Origin: Cylindrodendrum hubeiense
Lineage: Eukaryota > Ascomycota > Sordariomycetes > Hypocreales > Nectriaceae
Length of the DNA: 64,000 nt
NCBI GenBank assembly: GCA_014621425.1
Contig: JAANBB010000061.1
Location: 62,001-126,000 of the forward strand
Direction of reading: 5' to 3'
In this document: piece by piece, positions 54,966 to 64,000 of the stretch
How the letters are laid out: each line of letters begins with the position of its first letter
Numbering within the stretch: the stretch's first letter is position 1
Notes under the pieces: model-generated
Told to the model about the DNA's origin: nothing
Databases searched by the model: none
Seen by the model: only the letters and a program-made list of their open reading frames with translations
Program-made: the position numbers and the translations under genes

Positions 54966-57037
54966 TTATTCTTCAGCCCAGAGGAAACTTGGGACTTCAG
55001 CAGTCGACAGCAGTTCGAGATAACTACCAGGAGTATCCCAATTTCCAGTTTCAGGCATAGTACATCCAAGGTCCCCGATCTCAGTGTTTGAAGCGTCCCC
55101 TTCCTCGATACCTTCCATGTTCAAAGGGTTACCGAACTCTTGTGAAGTTAATCCGAAATGTTCATTAAATCCCAGAAGAGGAAACATCTGCACATCTTCA
55201 GTTGGATCAGGGGCTTGTTGCATGCTGTAATTGTTCGTATCTTGGGAAACAATTGCACCAACCAGGTTGGGATCCAGTTTCTCGTTCGAGTAAGCAGTCT
55301 CGACTGCTTCATCGTCATCGTGAGGCAAATCCTCTGGCACATCACTATGACGGTGCGATTCGCCATCAGAAGCATGCTCTATGAACAGTGGTAGAAGTCG
55401 CTCGAGAACAAGCGTCCAGGTTTGGGCTGGGTTCTCGCCCCGATTTTTGGAGTCTCCTATCAGTTCATGTAGACACTTCTGAGCACTTTCGTTCCTCTGA
55501 GCCAATAAATCACGGATGCAGTACTCCGTATCTACCATTTTGTCCGTTATAGTGTGGTGCAAGGTCGGGTCAAGACATAGTGGTTCGTTTGGGAAGAGCT
55601 CCTCGTAAATGTATTGCCATTGTTGTTCTGGGGAGTTGGACTTATTGACGCGCTTCTTGATTTTTTCGAGCTTAGCATCTGTAATGAACCCGGCAGGTGG
55701 ATCGACTGATGCAGTATTCTCAGCGGGACAGGCATGGACGCTTGAATTACCCTCTCCAAAGATCGAGTAACATTTAGGACAGTGTGGTACATAGTGCACC
55801 TTGTTGAGATGATCCTTGACGAGGCTGATGGTTGTGAACTTCTTCAGGCAAGTTTTGTCATACCTTCTCGGCTTCCACTTTATAAATGGACAAGCTAGGC
55901 GGGCTTCACTCCAGAAGAATGCAGTTCTGGAGGAGCCCTGCCCCCTGTTGTGAGAGTATTCGTCGTCGCCCTCTCCAGAGCCATCGTTGTCAGGTGACCC
56001 GCTTGCACCTTTAGTTTGTCCGTTCCTTCCCTTGGCGCTTCTGTCTGATTTGTGGCTCGGATAAGGCACATTTTGATTCGATTTATTGTTCCCTTTTCTT
56101 TGTGGTGCGTAAGATCTCAAATAGTAGTCGTGAATCAACTTGACCATCTGATCGATGGTACGCTCTTGCGCAATGGCGGCCTGGGTATGATCATGGCCCT
56201 GTGTGTCAGAAGCTACCCCCAAAATGGAACTAGAGCTGGGGCCGGCACTCGAAGTCGAGAATGCTGCAAATGCTCTTTCTAAATCCTGCCCTACTTCGCT
56301 TGACTTGGTTGAAGCACCAACACCGTAAAGAATGTGATGAGACATGACATCGCTAGGCAAGCGGGTTTCGGACCCACCATGGGAGACCGGATGTGCCGTA
56401 GATGCAATTTCTGAATTTGGACTGCCTTCAAAAGATGATGTCCCGGTTTCTCTGGTGACATGGAACTGTTCGCCGTTGAAGGAGAGCCAAGAGTTTTCCC
56501 ATGAGAATTCATAATTCCACGGAAATGGGTCCAAGGCTGACCTTATTCTCCGCGCTTCGAACTCTGCAAGAAATTGGCATACGTCTGCCAATGTCGGACC
56601 CTCGGTGGTCACTGAAAATAATTTTCCGCTTGACAATTCAGACTGTGAGATGGTGTCCAGTGGTGATGCAGTTGATAACCTCAGGGTCATCGGCAACGGT
56701 ACAGATTCACGGCTAGCTTCGAGCTGGCTCGAGTCCCTGAATACTGGGTCTAGATCCATTTGGTCCCGACCATGTCCTCCAATATCATCACCGATATGCA
56801 GAAGCAGGGGACCATCTGATAGGTCCTCTTCACGGGTAGCTGGGCCACCTTCATCCAAGATCTGAGATCATTTGATTTTGTTAGCGTATTTCTTGATATC
56901 ACAATCGTAACTGTGTATGAATGGCTATCATTGGTCACGGCGACGGCCATAACCATCCAACTCACTCTGATGGAAGGCTTCTTGGGCGCTGCAGCGTTAG
57001 CGGAGCTGTCTATGTCGGCTGGCGTCTCAGTATCCAT
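54966..57037 (-). CDS. C2H2-like zinc-finger protein, two exons
   Basis: Exons 56966-57037 and 54966-56861, joined by a 104-bp intron, give 655 aa (an in-frame ATG at 57097 is another possible start). The only recognised part is a Cys/His region at about 348-402: ACPFIKWKPRRYDKTC, then a helix KFTTISLVKDHLNKVH, then HCPKC and SSVHAC. This is the C2H2-like module of a group of fungal proteins, often next to a helical KIKKRVNKSN...QWQYIYEELFP segment, as here. The N- and C-terminal parts are acidic and disordered, which fits a nuclear regulator or a transcription-linked factor, but this is inference. No TM or signal. Confidence 0.75.
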
Positions 57038-57747
57038 CGAATCGGGGTCTAAAGAGTTTTTGGGAAAGGAAAGCACTTGATTGCTAGTATGGATCAATTA
57101 AAAATTGGGAAGGTAGGGTGAAATGATATGAATGTTCAAGGGTTTTCTGTTGAAGAGGATTGAATTGATCGTGCCGACACTTGCTCCTTTTAATCCCTAC
57201 TTCAATTTGCGAATCGTAGATTCTACGATTGCGACCACACGCAAAATTTGGTGGCGCAATTTCCGACTCCTCATTTGATGAAGATGCATTAGAGAACAGC
57301 CAATCATGCATCAAAAGTCCTAAATGGATTTATTGCTGCATTCATGACCAGGGATTGATTGGCAGTGTTTCTATCTGCCCTTGCAAGGTTGGCTAAGGCT
57401 ACACCTCATTGGAGCAATGACCTGGCTAGTTGGTGGCCTCAGTACTCCGTATCCGGTGTCTTACAGAGCTCATCACCGCCTTTTCATATGCGGCTCTGCC
57501 ATGTGTTTTTACTGTCTGATCCGATATAGTGTCAATCAACACCTGCTTCGTATGTTATACCATTTCCTTTTAGGGAAATAGAAACATAAATGGAGACCGT
57601 CTTTGCAGCTGCACCAAAACTTATATCAGTCTTAATTATCACTTGCACATAAGTATCACCAATGTCCATGTGTTTGTCTCCAACACCCTCAATCATTCTT
57701 CCGGCTGTGTTAGAAACCTTCATCTAGCCCCTAAATTTACCGTTACG
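57038..57747. other. Intergenic region
   Basis: About 710 bases between the zinc-finger gene start and the pseudogene. No gene is supported. Confidence 0.5.
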
Positions 57748-58993
57748 ATGAGACTCAACCATTCTCGCAAGCCCGTAATCATTGTTGGTGCGGGAGTCTT
57801 TGGTCTCGAAAATACCCCACGACCCAGGTCAGCGCCATTGGCTGACTGTTGCCGATGGTACCAGCGTTGATACCAGTAGAATCATTCGACCTGGTAAGCT
57901 ATTGCAATTTGAACTCGCTTACAAAATATTTTCTACTAATCGTTTGGATACTTTAGACTATGTCGATGCTATATATGGGGTCCTAGTCGACCGATCCCAA
58001 GAGCTCATTAAGGCGGATCCTGATCTGAACCCTTACTATTTCGAACATTAATTCACTTTCGCTACGGATGGCCAAACGGAAGAGCTTAATTACCTTTGGG
58101 AGAGGATGCTCCGTAATCGGAAGACTAGGCACGCACAGAATCAGTGGGCTGTCCTGGACAGCCCCGAGAACGTCTTGTAGAAGATACACGACAAGAACTC
58201 TCAACTCGCCCCGGATCACCATCTGCATGGTAAGCGATCGTAAAACAAGGAGTTCCTCAGCAACATGTGTCTTACTGTCAATACTGAAAGCATCATCAAG
58301 GTTTAATTTGATCGGGCTTGTGTTAGGAAGAATCTGAAGCTTCTTCGCAGCTTAGTTCAGCGTTTGTTGTCCGACAACCGGGACGATGTTATAGGCGTGT
58401 TGTTAGAGAATGGTCGTGAGATTACAGCTGAGAACCCAATCATCGCTACCGGTGCATAGGGTGCCAAACTGGTCGACCTCTTCAAGCCAATGCCGCTGGC
58501 ATCACTTACATCAGGTTCGCTGAGGGAGAACTGGCTAAGCGTAAAGAATGGAGAAGCTGCGCGGACCTGGCGCTTGGTTTCAACATCTTAACCCCAATTG
58601 GCGGCCTCATAAAGACCATCCATGGATCTAATGGACTCGGAAACACCGTAGAGCTCCCCGATCCCGAGGATCTCTCAAAGACGTACAAGGCGTCCTACCA
58701 TCTCACTGCAGTTGAAAACAGTGATTTGGGAATTCCTTCTCTTTGGAACATGTCATTCGGGACCCTTAGAGAGGTCGTCACTAAGGTTGCTGATCGGCCA
58801 ATTTATATGACTCGAATCTGCGGGCTCGACCAGACCGCCAACGGCGAATTCCTGATCTGCACATCCCCGTTTCGCCAACCTTTATATGACACAACGAGGC
58901 TCTCTCCATGGCTAGAAGTTCCTACTGCCCATTGGAAAGTTTGTTGCAGACTCCATAAATTACAATTTTCCTCGGCTTCTCAAGAATAAATGA
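57748..58993 (+). pseudogene. Decayed fructosyl-amino-acid oxidase-like FAD oxidase (amadoriase/sarcosine-oxidase type)
   Basis: Translated pieces in several frames line up in order with an amadoriase-type flavoenzyme. KPVIIVGAGVFGL (FAD-binding Rossmann motif) is followed, after a loss, by DGTSVDTSRIIRP; then LVQRLLSDNRDDVIGVLLENG, ENPIIATGA-stop-GAKLVDLFKP, TRICGLDQTANGEFLIC, and at the end LYMTQRGSLHG-stop-KFLLPIGKFVADS, which matches the C-terminal GGSxHGxKFLP-like block. Stops include TAG at 58457-58459 and TAG at 58913-58915, each where family members have Trp (TGG), plus frame changes in between. The living enzyme would oxidise fructosyl amino acids (deglycation) with FAD and release hydrogen peroxide. 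No intact copy lies in this window. Confidence 0.78.
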
Positions 58994-60068
58994 TCGCGGA
59001 AGAGGAAGCAGAGTGCCAAGCTTGGGAGACCGGGCTCTATGCTTTACGCTCATCCAGAGATGTTCTCACAGAGCTGATTGATACGTCGAGACTGTGATCA
59101 ACTGAAATGAATTATTGCTTCATAGAGGTTGGCCACTTTAGTTCAACGCGGACGATCTTCAAGTAGCGGGGCATTAGCTACCTGAACGAGAAGGTGTTTC
59201 TTACCTTCCCGAGCATCCTAGGTTGATCCCATTTGCGTACATAGTGACAAGAATCTTGAAAAACTCGAGAGAAAATGGCTGAATAGTAGACTTGGCAGTG
59301 TTTGAATGGTGGTTACGGTCGCACGTGTGCAGGCAGACAGTGGAGTTGCCCCTTAATTTTCAGTGCACTTGGTCCTTAACCTTTAAATTTACCGAGTCCA
59401 ATACCTAACCTTTAGTGCCCCTAGCATTTGACACTCAATACTCAGCGTATCTAGCATTTAGCACTCAATCAATTCAGAATTAATTATATGTCACCAAACA
59501 TAGCATTATATGTGTGATGAAATACGGTGTAGAGCTGATTTTGGCTCATATAAACAGCGGGGAGCTGTGCCTCGCGCTTGCAATTGTTACTCAGCGGGGG
59601 GCCGGTTCCGGGGAAGCTGCGGAACTGGCCATGGGAATGCCGTATGACGCACCAGTACGATAAGCGGGGACGACGAGTAGTTAAAACATGGTGAACAAAG
59701 CCGCAAATATCCGGGGAATCATCAGTTGATCGCTTGCTTGCTGCTCCAACCTGAACCTTATCTCTCGGGGTAAATCTGTCTCTTGATTGGTCAATTCCCA
59801 ATCGCCGTAAGGTGAATCGCGGCTGTCGCTATTGGCCCATGTTTGGGACGTCCCGCACTCCCCAAAACTATTCTCCTCGTAGCTGACTAGAACGCAGGAC
59901 ACTTGCACTGAGCCATACATCAGTGTGGCGGGTCTTCGTCAATAAAGCAATGAGGCATGGAATCTCCTCCTGCTTCTGGCCGTGGTAGGCGAGCCAATAA
60001 CGCGTAAGTCGCGTCATACTTTCGACTCTACCCATCCACACATGCGCCAGGAGCCTCATCGCTAATGA
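58994..60068. other. Intergenic region, upstream of the Zn2Cys6 gene
   Basis: No supported gene. Minus-strand frames at 59484-59801, 59681-59920 and 59868-60059 lack domains. Confidence 0.45.
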
Positions 60069-62455
60069 ATGCCGTCAAGATGCGAGCGATGTCGTCGGCG
60101 CAAGATCCGGTGCTCGGGGTCTCAGCCATGCACAAATTGCTCTCGGAAGAGCCTTGACTGCCACTTTGATGGCCAGGGCAGGAAGGTTGTCGTCTCACAA
60201 AAGTACATCACCTCATCCAAACACTCGAGTGTCGCTGTAGCGGGATAAATCTGACTCAATTTTAGGTATCTCCAGGAGCTTCAGCGAGCAGCGGCTCGAT
60301 CTAGCAACCTCAACGATAGTGGTAGAGTCACACCTAAGGCTCTGGATGAGGCGACACCATTAGTCTCAGGTCATGAGGATGGCGCCACACCCTACCAGCT
60401 GCCCGGGTTCACACCAGTCTCACAACCGACACCAGAGTCTGCCACTGAACCGTCAAACCCCCTAGCTTCTGTCAAGTCATCCTACGTATCGGATGACAAG
60501 GGCAGGTTGAGTGCGTGAATTTGCCCCACTTGAAAATGTACGCCGTCACTAACATGCCCTTGAAGGATGGCTTGGGGAGTCCTCAACCTGGTCCTTCAGC
60601 CGCAAAACGTTAATGGTGATTCGTGACCACCTCAAGGCATCGGACCTTCCAGATGTTGCAATCAACGAAGAAAGCCGGGCATATGATTTGGATTGGGGTA
60701 GCAAGCCGTTCGACGATGCTGCAAACTTTCACAATCTACCATCGATTGACCACGCTACGTACTTGATAGAGAGCCTCAAGTTCCATGTCGGCCAGCTATT
60801 TCACCTATTTGATGAACGAAATTTTAGACATAAGATCCGAGAGTTCTATGCGAATCCAGCCAAGTATGCAGGGCAAAACAGGATTTGGTATGTTCAGTTT
60901 CTAGCGGTACTGGCGCTGGCCAAGGCAGTCGGAACAAATCCACCCAAAGGATCAAGGACCCTCCCAGGATCCGAGTTCTTCACTAGAGCCATGTCGCTCA
61001 TGCCTGATTCCTCTTACTTGTTCAATGATGCATTGACCGCCATCGAAGCCCTATGCGTCATTGCCTTATACTTGCAGAGCGCCGATATGAGGAATTCTGC
61101 ATACATATATGTAAGCTTTAGTCCAAACACCGGCTATAGCCTTAAATCTAGGATTCACTATGAAATAAGTCTAACTCTCGGATTTGAACAGACTGGACAA
61201 GCTACACGAATGTCATTAGTATTTGGCTTGCACCGCGAGCGCCCAACCGATGGTGTTTGGAGCCCTGAGACAGCGAGCCGTTGCCACAAGGTCTGGTGGA
61301 CAGTATACATTTTAGACCGGAACTTTTCATCAACTATGGGTGTTCCCATGTCCATCCACGAGGAGGACATTACCACGCCCATGCCTGATCGAGATGGCGC
61401 CCAAAACGACGTCGCCTTATACATCCATGTCAGAATATCGGGCCTTATATCTCAAGTTATTAGGAGTAAGTGACAACAAAATCCTTGAGAGGAGTTTAGT
61501 TTAACATTATATAGAGGTGTATGGTGCCGAAGGACGTTTGCAGGCGAGTTTCTTGCCCAGCGTGCGAGAGGTTCTCACCAGGATAGCATCCATTGCTGGT
61601 GACATAAATGAGTCTTTTCCACTCCCTTCCGACGGCTCTGGAGCTGCCATTTCTCGTGCAGCAGCACATTTGCATCTTGTTTATCACCAGGTTTGTTTCG
61701 AAGTTGTATTAATGAAACATCTTCTGACTTGATCAGGCGATCCTACTCACTATGTACCCGTTGCTATTATATCTCGTTCAAGCCCGATTGCGGGACGGAT
61801 CTCGAGATCCGGAGGCGTCAAGAACCTTTTCAGAGACTACACAAGCTTTATTAAAGAGTTGTGCTGAATCTTGTAATACCATGATTCGCATTCTCAGCGC
61901 ACTACGACAGGAAGGGCTTATAGGTACGTATCAAATTGATTTTTATTGTCAAAAGCTCACCATTGTCTAGAGTGCTCTCTTCCATTCGATCTAGAGCGGA
62001 TTTTTTCGGCGGCTTTTGTGCTAAAGATGCTCCGTTTCCTTACACCCAAGCTCAAATACTATCAACCACTGTCTGGTGAATCAAATCTCCTTCTTGATGA
62101 CCTCATTGGCCGAGGGAGTATCCCAGCAAGGTTCCGTAAATCCGAGTTAGAATCTCTCGAGGTGATGATCCAAACCTGGACAGAAGAGGGGCTGGAAAGT
62201 GTCAGCGGAGGACCTTCCCAGGATAATCAAGGGCTACAGGCTGCCTCTCAACGCCCAGAGTTGCCACAATTCGATGGAGTTGAAACTGGTCTTGGGGATT
62301 TCGAAGGGAACTTCACCGACCCAAACAGGATGTCCCCTGGTCATCTTCTATCTTTAGTAGAGATGGTAGATGTCCATGAAGAAGGCATGGACCCGGATAT
62401 GGCGTGGATGGATGCATGGTTGTGGGAATCCCCTGAAGGGCCCCCACTTGTGTAG
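60069..62455 (+). CDS. Zn2Cys6 transcription factor with fungal-specific TF domain, seven exons
   Basis: Seven exons are needed: 60069-60202, 60266-60510, 60566-61110, 61192-61465, 61515-61690, 61737-61923 and 61971-62455, giving 681 aa. The first exon is short but decisive, as it encodes CERCRRRKIRC (5-15) and CTNCSRKSLDC (21-31): C-X2-C-X6-C-X5-C-X2-C-X6-C, the Gal4-type zinc cluster that binds CGG triplets. A short coiled-coil-like helix follows (KYLQELQRAAARSS). Exon 3 starts with RWLGESSTWSFSRKTL, typical of the start of the fungal_trans middle-homology region, and HKVWWTVYILDRNFSSTMGVPMSIHEEDI is its signature. The acidic C-terminus may activate transcription. It is nuclear. Next to a P450, it may be a pathway-specific regulator. 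Confidence 0.9.
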
Positions 62456-63694
62456 CCAATAATGCTGGTTAATCCAGGATACATAGTGGAATAGAAACCT
62501 GCTAGTATATTTCAGGGAATAGAGTGGAACTCACTGCCGTGACTCCGAATCATTGTCTTGGCTCTGGGGTTTTACTGGAGATACCCCTTGTAAATGTATG
62601 TACTATGCAGCAATAGATCATTAGTGGGACTTGTAATGTTTTGGCCCAATGCGCAATAAAACAACGCGAGCGGGGTAACGGAGATTATCTGGTCCGATTG
62701 TGTAAGGTCGGAAGTCCGCGGAGTACATTCGCCAGGGCAACCATGGGCTTGAATATGCACCTGCCGATACATGAAACTCAAATATCACAACATGGCATGC
62801 ATTGCAGGTGATGTTTATGGAGTCAGTTAAGATTCCGTGTGGGCAATTCATATTTCCAGTAATCATGTAATAAGTGTAAACCTGATGAAGGGTATTTCCT
62901 CAGGTTTGGAAACGAATATATGGAAACATTCATTCGACCTGTAGTAATGAAATCTCGAGGTAGCCTCGATCACCTGCTAGACTTGAGCAGAATGGTGTAT
63001 CATCCGCAGCCAGCATCACGGCACCCTTTGCGTCCAATAAAAGCCGCTCACCTAGTAGCTGGAGGGCAAGAGCAATGTTAGGAAATTACGAGGCAATATC
63101 GAGCTTTGTCCAATTGTATGTATCAACTACGTAATTCACTGCATAATCCGAAACATCACGAGGCATAGAGACGGTCATTTGGACATATTCAATCGCTTGA
63201 ACGCAATAGCCGCCTTGCATCCATTCATAGTGTTGGATGTTACGTCGGGGGATAGTGCACACCGAGTCCGGGAGTTTGGCGATTTTACACCCGTCGGGTT
63301 CCTAAATCGAGAGAGGCCGGGATGATCTGTTAAACTGCCGTGTCACTGATGCAACGTGCATCACCAACGGTCCAAGCATAGCCAATGGGGTTGGCTTGGG
63401 AGTGACGATCTTGGATTCGGCAGTTGCTTGGTATTTTAAAACTCCACTGGTTAACCTCCGCGGGATTTTCCATGCTCCGCCGATGGCCTAAACGCCGATA
63501 GGTACCAATGGAGAATGCAAAAGCGTCGCAATAATTACGATCTATAGGTTTAATTAGATAAAAGCTAGGTCGTCTCCTTTAGTAGATGTTACTGAACACT
63601 CTATCACTTCAATCCTAAACCCATCAACAGGGCTTGACTCTTATAAAAATTCAGCCTCGATTCTTCTTCTCCTCGTTGAGAAATCAACGTTGTC
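62456..63694. other. Intergenic region, P450 promoter
   Basis: About 1.24 kb without a supported gene. A TATAAAA box at 63642-63648 lies 47 bp before the P450 ATG. Confidence 0.5.
63642..63648 (+). promoter_or_regulatory. TATA box of the P450 gene
   Basis: TATAAAA, 47 bp before the ATG, with a TC-rich stretch after it. Confidence 0.4.
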
Positions 63695-64000
63695 ATGGCA
63701 TCCCCACCTTCAACATCTACCTACCCCTTGCTACTCGGTGGCTGGGTTGACCCAATCGCCATCACCCACCTCGAGACGCATCAACTGATGTGTCTGAGTC
63801 TTGCCTTCACTTTAGCTGTAGTTTTCTACCTTGGCAAACCCAAATACAGAAGCGACAAGATGCCATGTCTTAATCCAGACAACAGACCGAAGATATTTGG
63901 CAGAAATCAGACGATTTTAAAAACATTTGCAGCTAATGCCCGGGAGATCCTGGCGCAAGGTCGAAAGATGTTTGCTGGTCAGCCATTCAAGGTCACGACA
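63695..64000 (+). CDS. Cytochrome P450, N-terminal part (3' truncated by window edge)
   Basis: The first 102 codons are present. After a Ser/Pro/Thr-rich start there is a hydrophobic anchor at about 31-47 (LMCLSLAFTLAVVFYLG), then PKYRSDKMPCLNPDNRP and, after a basic hinge, a segment with NAREILAQGRKMFAGQPFKV. This layout (anchor, proline-rich hinge, LNP, then F-x-G-x-P-F-x-V) is typical of ER-bound fungal P450s used in secondary metabolism. The heme-binding Cys loop is beyond the window, so subfamily and substrate cannot be told. It lies 1.24 kb downstream of the Zn2Cys6 gene on the same strand. Confidence 0.75.
   Translation, partial: MASPPSTSTYPLLLGGWVDPIAITHLETHQLMCLSLAFTLAVVFYLGKPKYRSDKMPCLNPDNRPKIFGRNQTILKTFAANAREILAQGRKMFAGQPFKVTT

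Noticed and set aside
59484..60059. Overlapping minus-strand frames before the Zn2Cys6 gene
   Set aside because: Short, no domains, no splice pattern that joins them into a longer protein.

Overview
This window looks like nuclear DNA of a filamentous ascomycete (Pezizomycotina; a Sordariomycete is my guess from the gene types, not shown). The evidence is short introns of about 45-130 bp with GT-AG ends and CTAAC-like branch sites, a Zn2Cys6 transcription factor, a HET-domain gene, fungal-type MFS, OPT, DUR3 and Mae1-like transporters, an ERG6 paralogue and two DUF7053 proteins. I see 25 gene calls plus one clear pseudogene. Both edges cut genes: a dihydroxyacetone-kinase-like 3' end at the left and a cytochrome P450 5' end at the right. 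No rRNA, tRNA, CRISPR array or intact transposon was found by eye. Spliced models below were built by hand from reading frames and splice sites, and in every case except the DUR3-like gene the exon sum is a multiple of three. Layout, left part (1-8.2 kb): a compact metabolic neighbourhood holding the end of a DAK-type kinase, a divergent class II aldolase, an L-threonate-dehydrogenase-like beta-hydroxyacid dehydrogenase with a doubled C-terminal domain, a triose-phosphate-isomerase paralogue, a SnoaL/NTF2-like protein and an MFS transporter. Together they suggest uptake and breakdown of a C4 sugar acid or polyol (threonate, erythronate or erythrulose type) to triose phosphates. Three promoters here share the core of a 12-bp motif (GGCTCGGTTCGG), with a perfect inverted repeat in front of the transporter, which suggests one cluster regulator. 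The aldolase and isomerase both carry changed active-site motifs, so their substrates may not be the glycolytic ones. Middle (10.7-24.5 kb): ERG6 sterol C24-methyltransferase, a DUF7053 protein with a Pro/Gln-rich tail, a hypothetical protein, a short-chain dehydrogenase, a GNAT acetyltransferase, an uncharacterised protein, and a DUR3-like urea/solute symporter. The DUR3-like gene has seven well-formed exons but one apparent single-base frameshift in exon 1, and GATA-factor sites upstream. A gene-poor stretch of about 4.7 kb follows (24.5-29.3 kb). Right half (29-57 kb): a small second DUF7053 protein, a HET-domain protein, a 13-exon oligopeptide transporter, an Nta1-type nitrilase-fold amidase with a very long disordered tail, a small secreted protein, a large CorA-like membrane protein, a Mae1-like dicarboxylate transporter, an F-box protein, a second SDR and a C2H2-like zinc-finger protein. 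Right edge (57.7-64 kb): a decayed fructosyl-amino-acid-oxidase-like FAD oxidase, a complete Zn2Cys6 regulator rebuilt from seven exons, and the start of a P450. The last two may mark the edge of a specialised-metabolism locus that continues outside the window.
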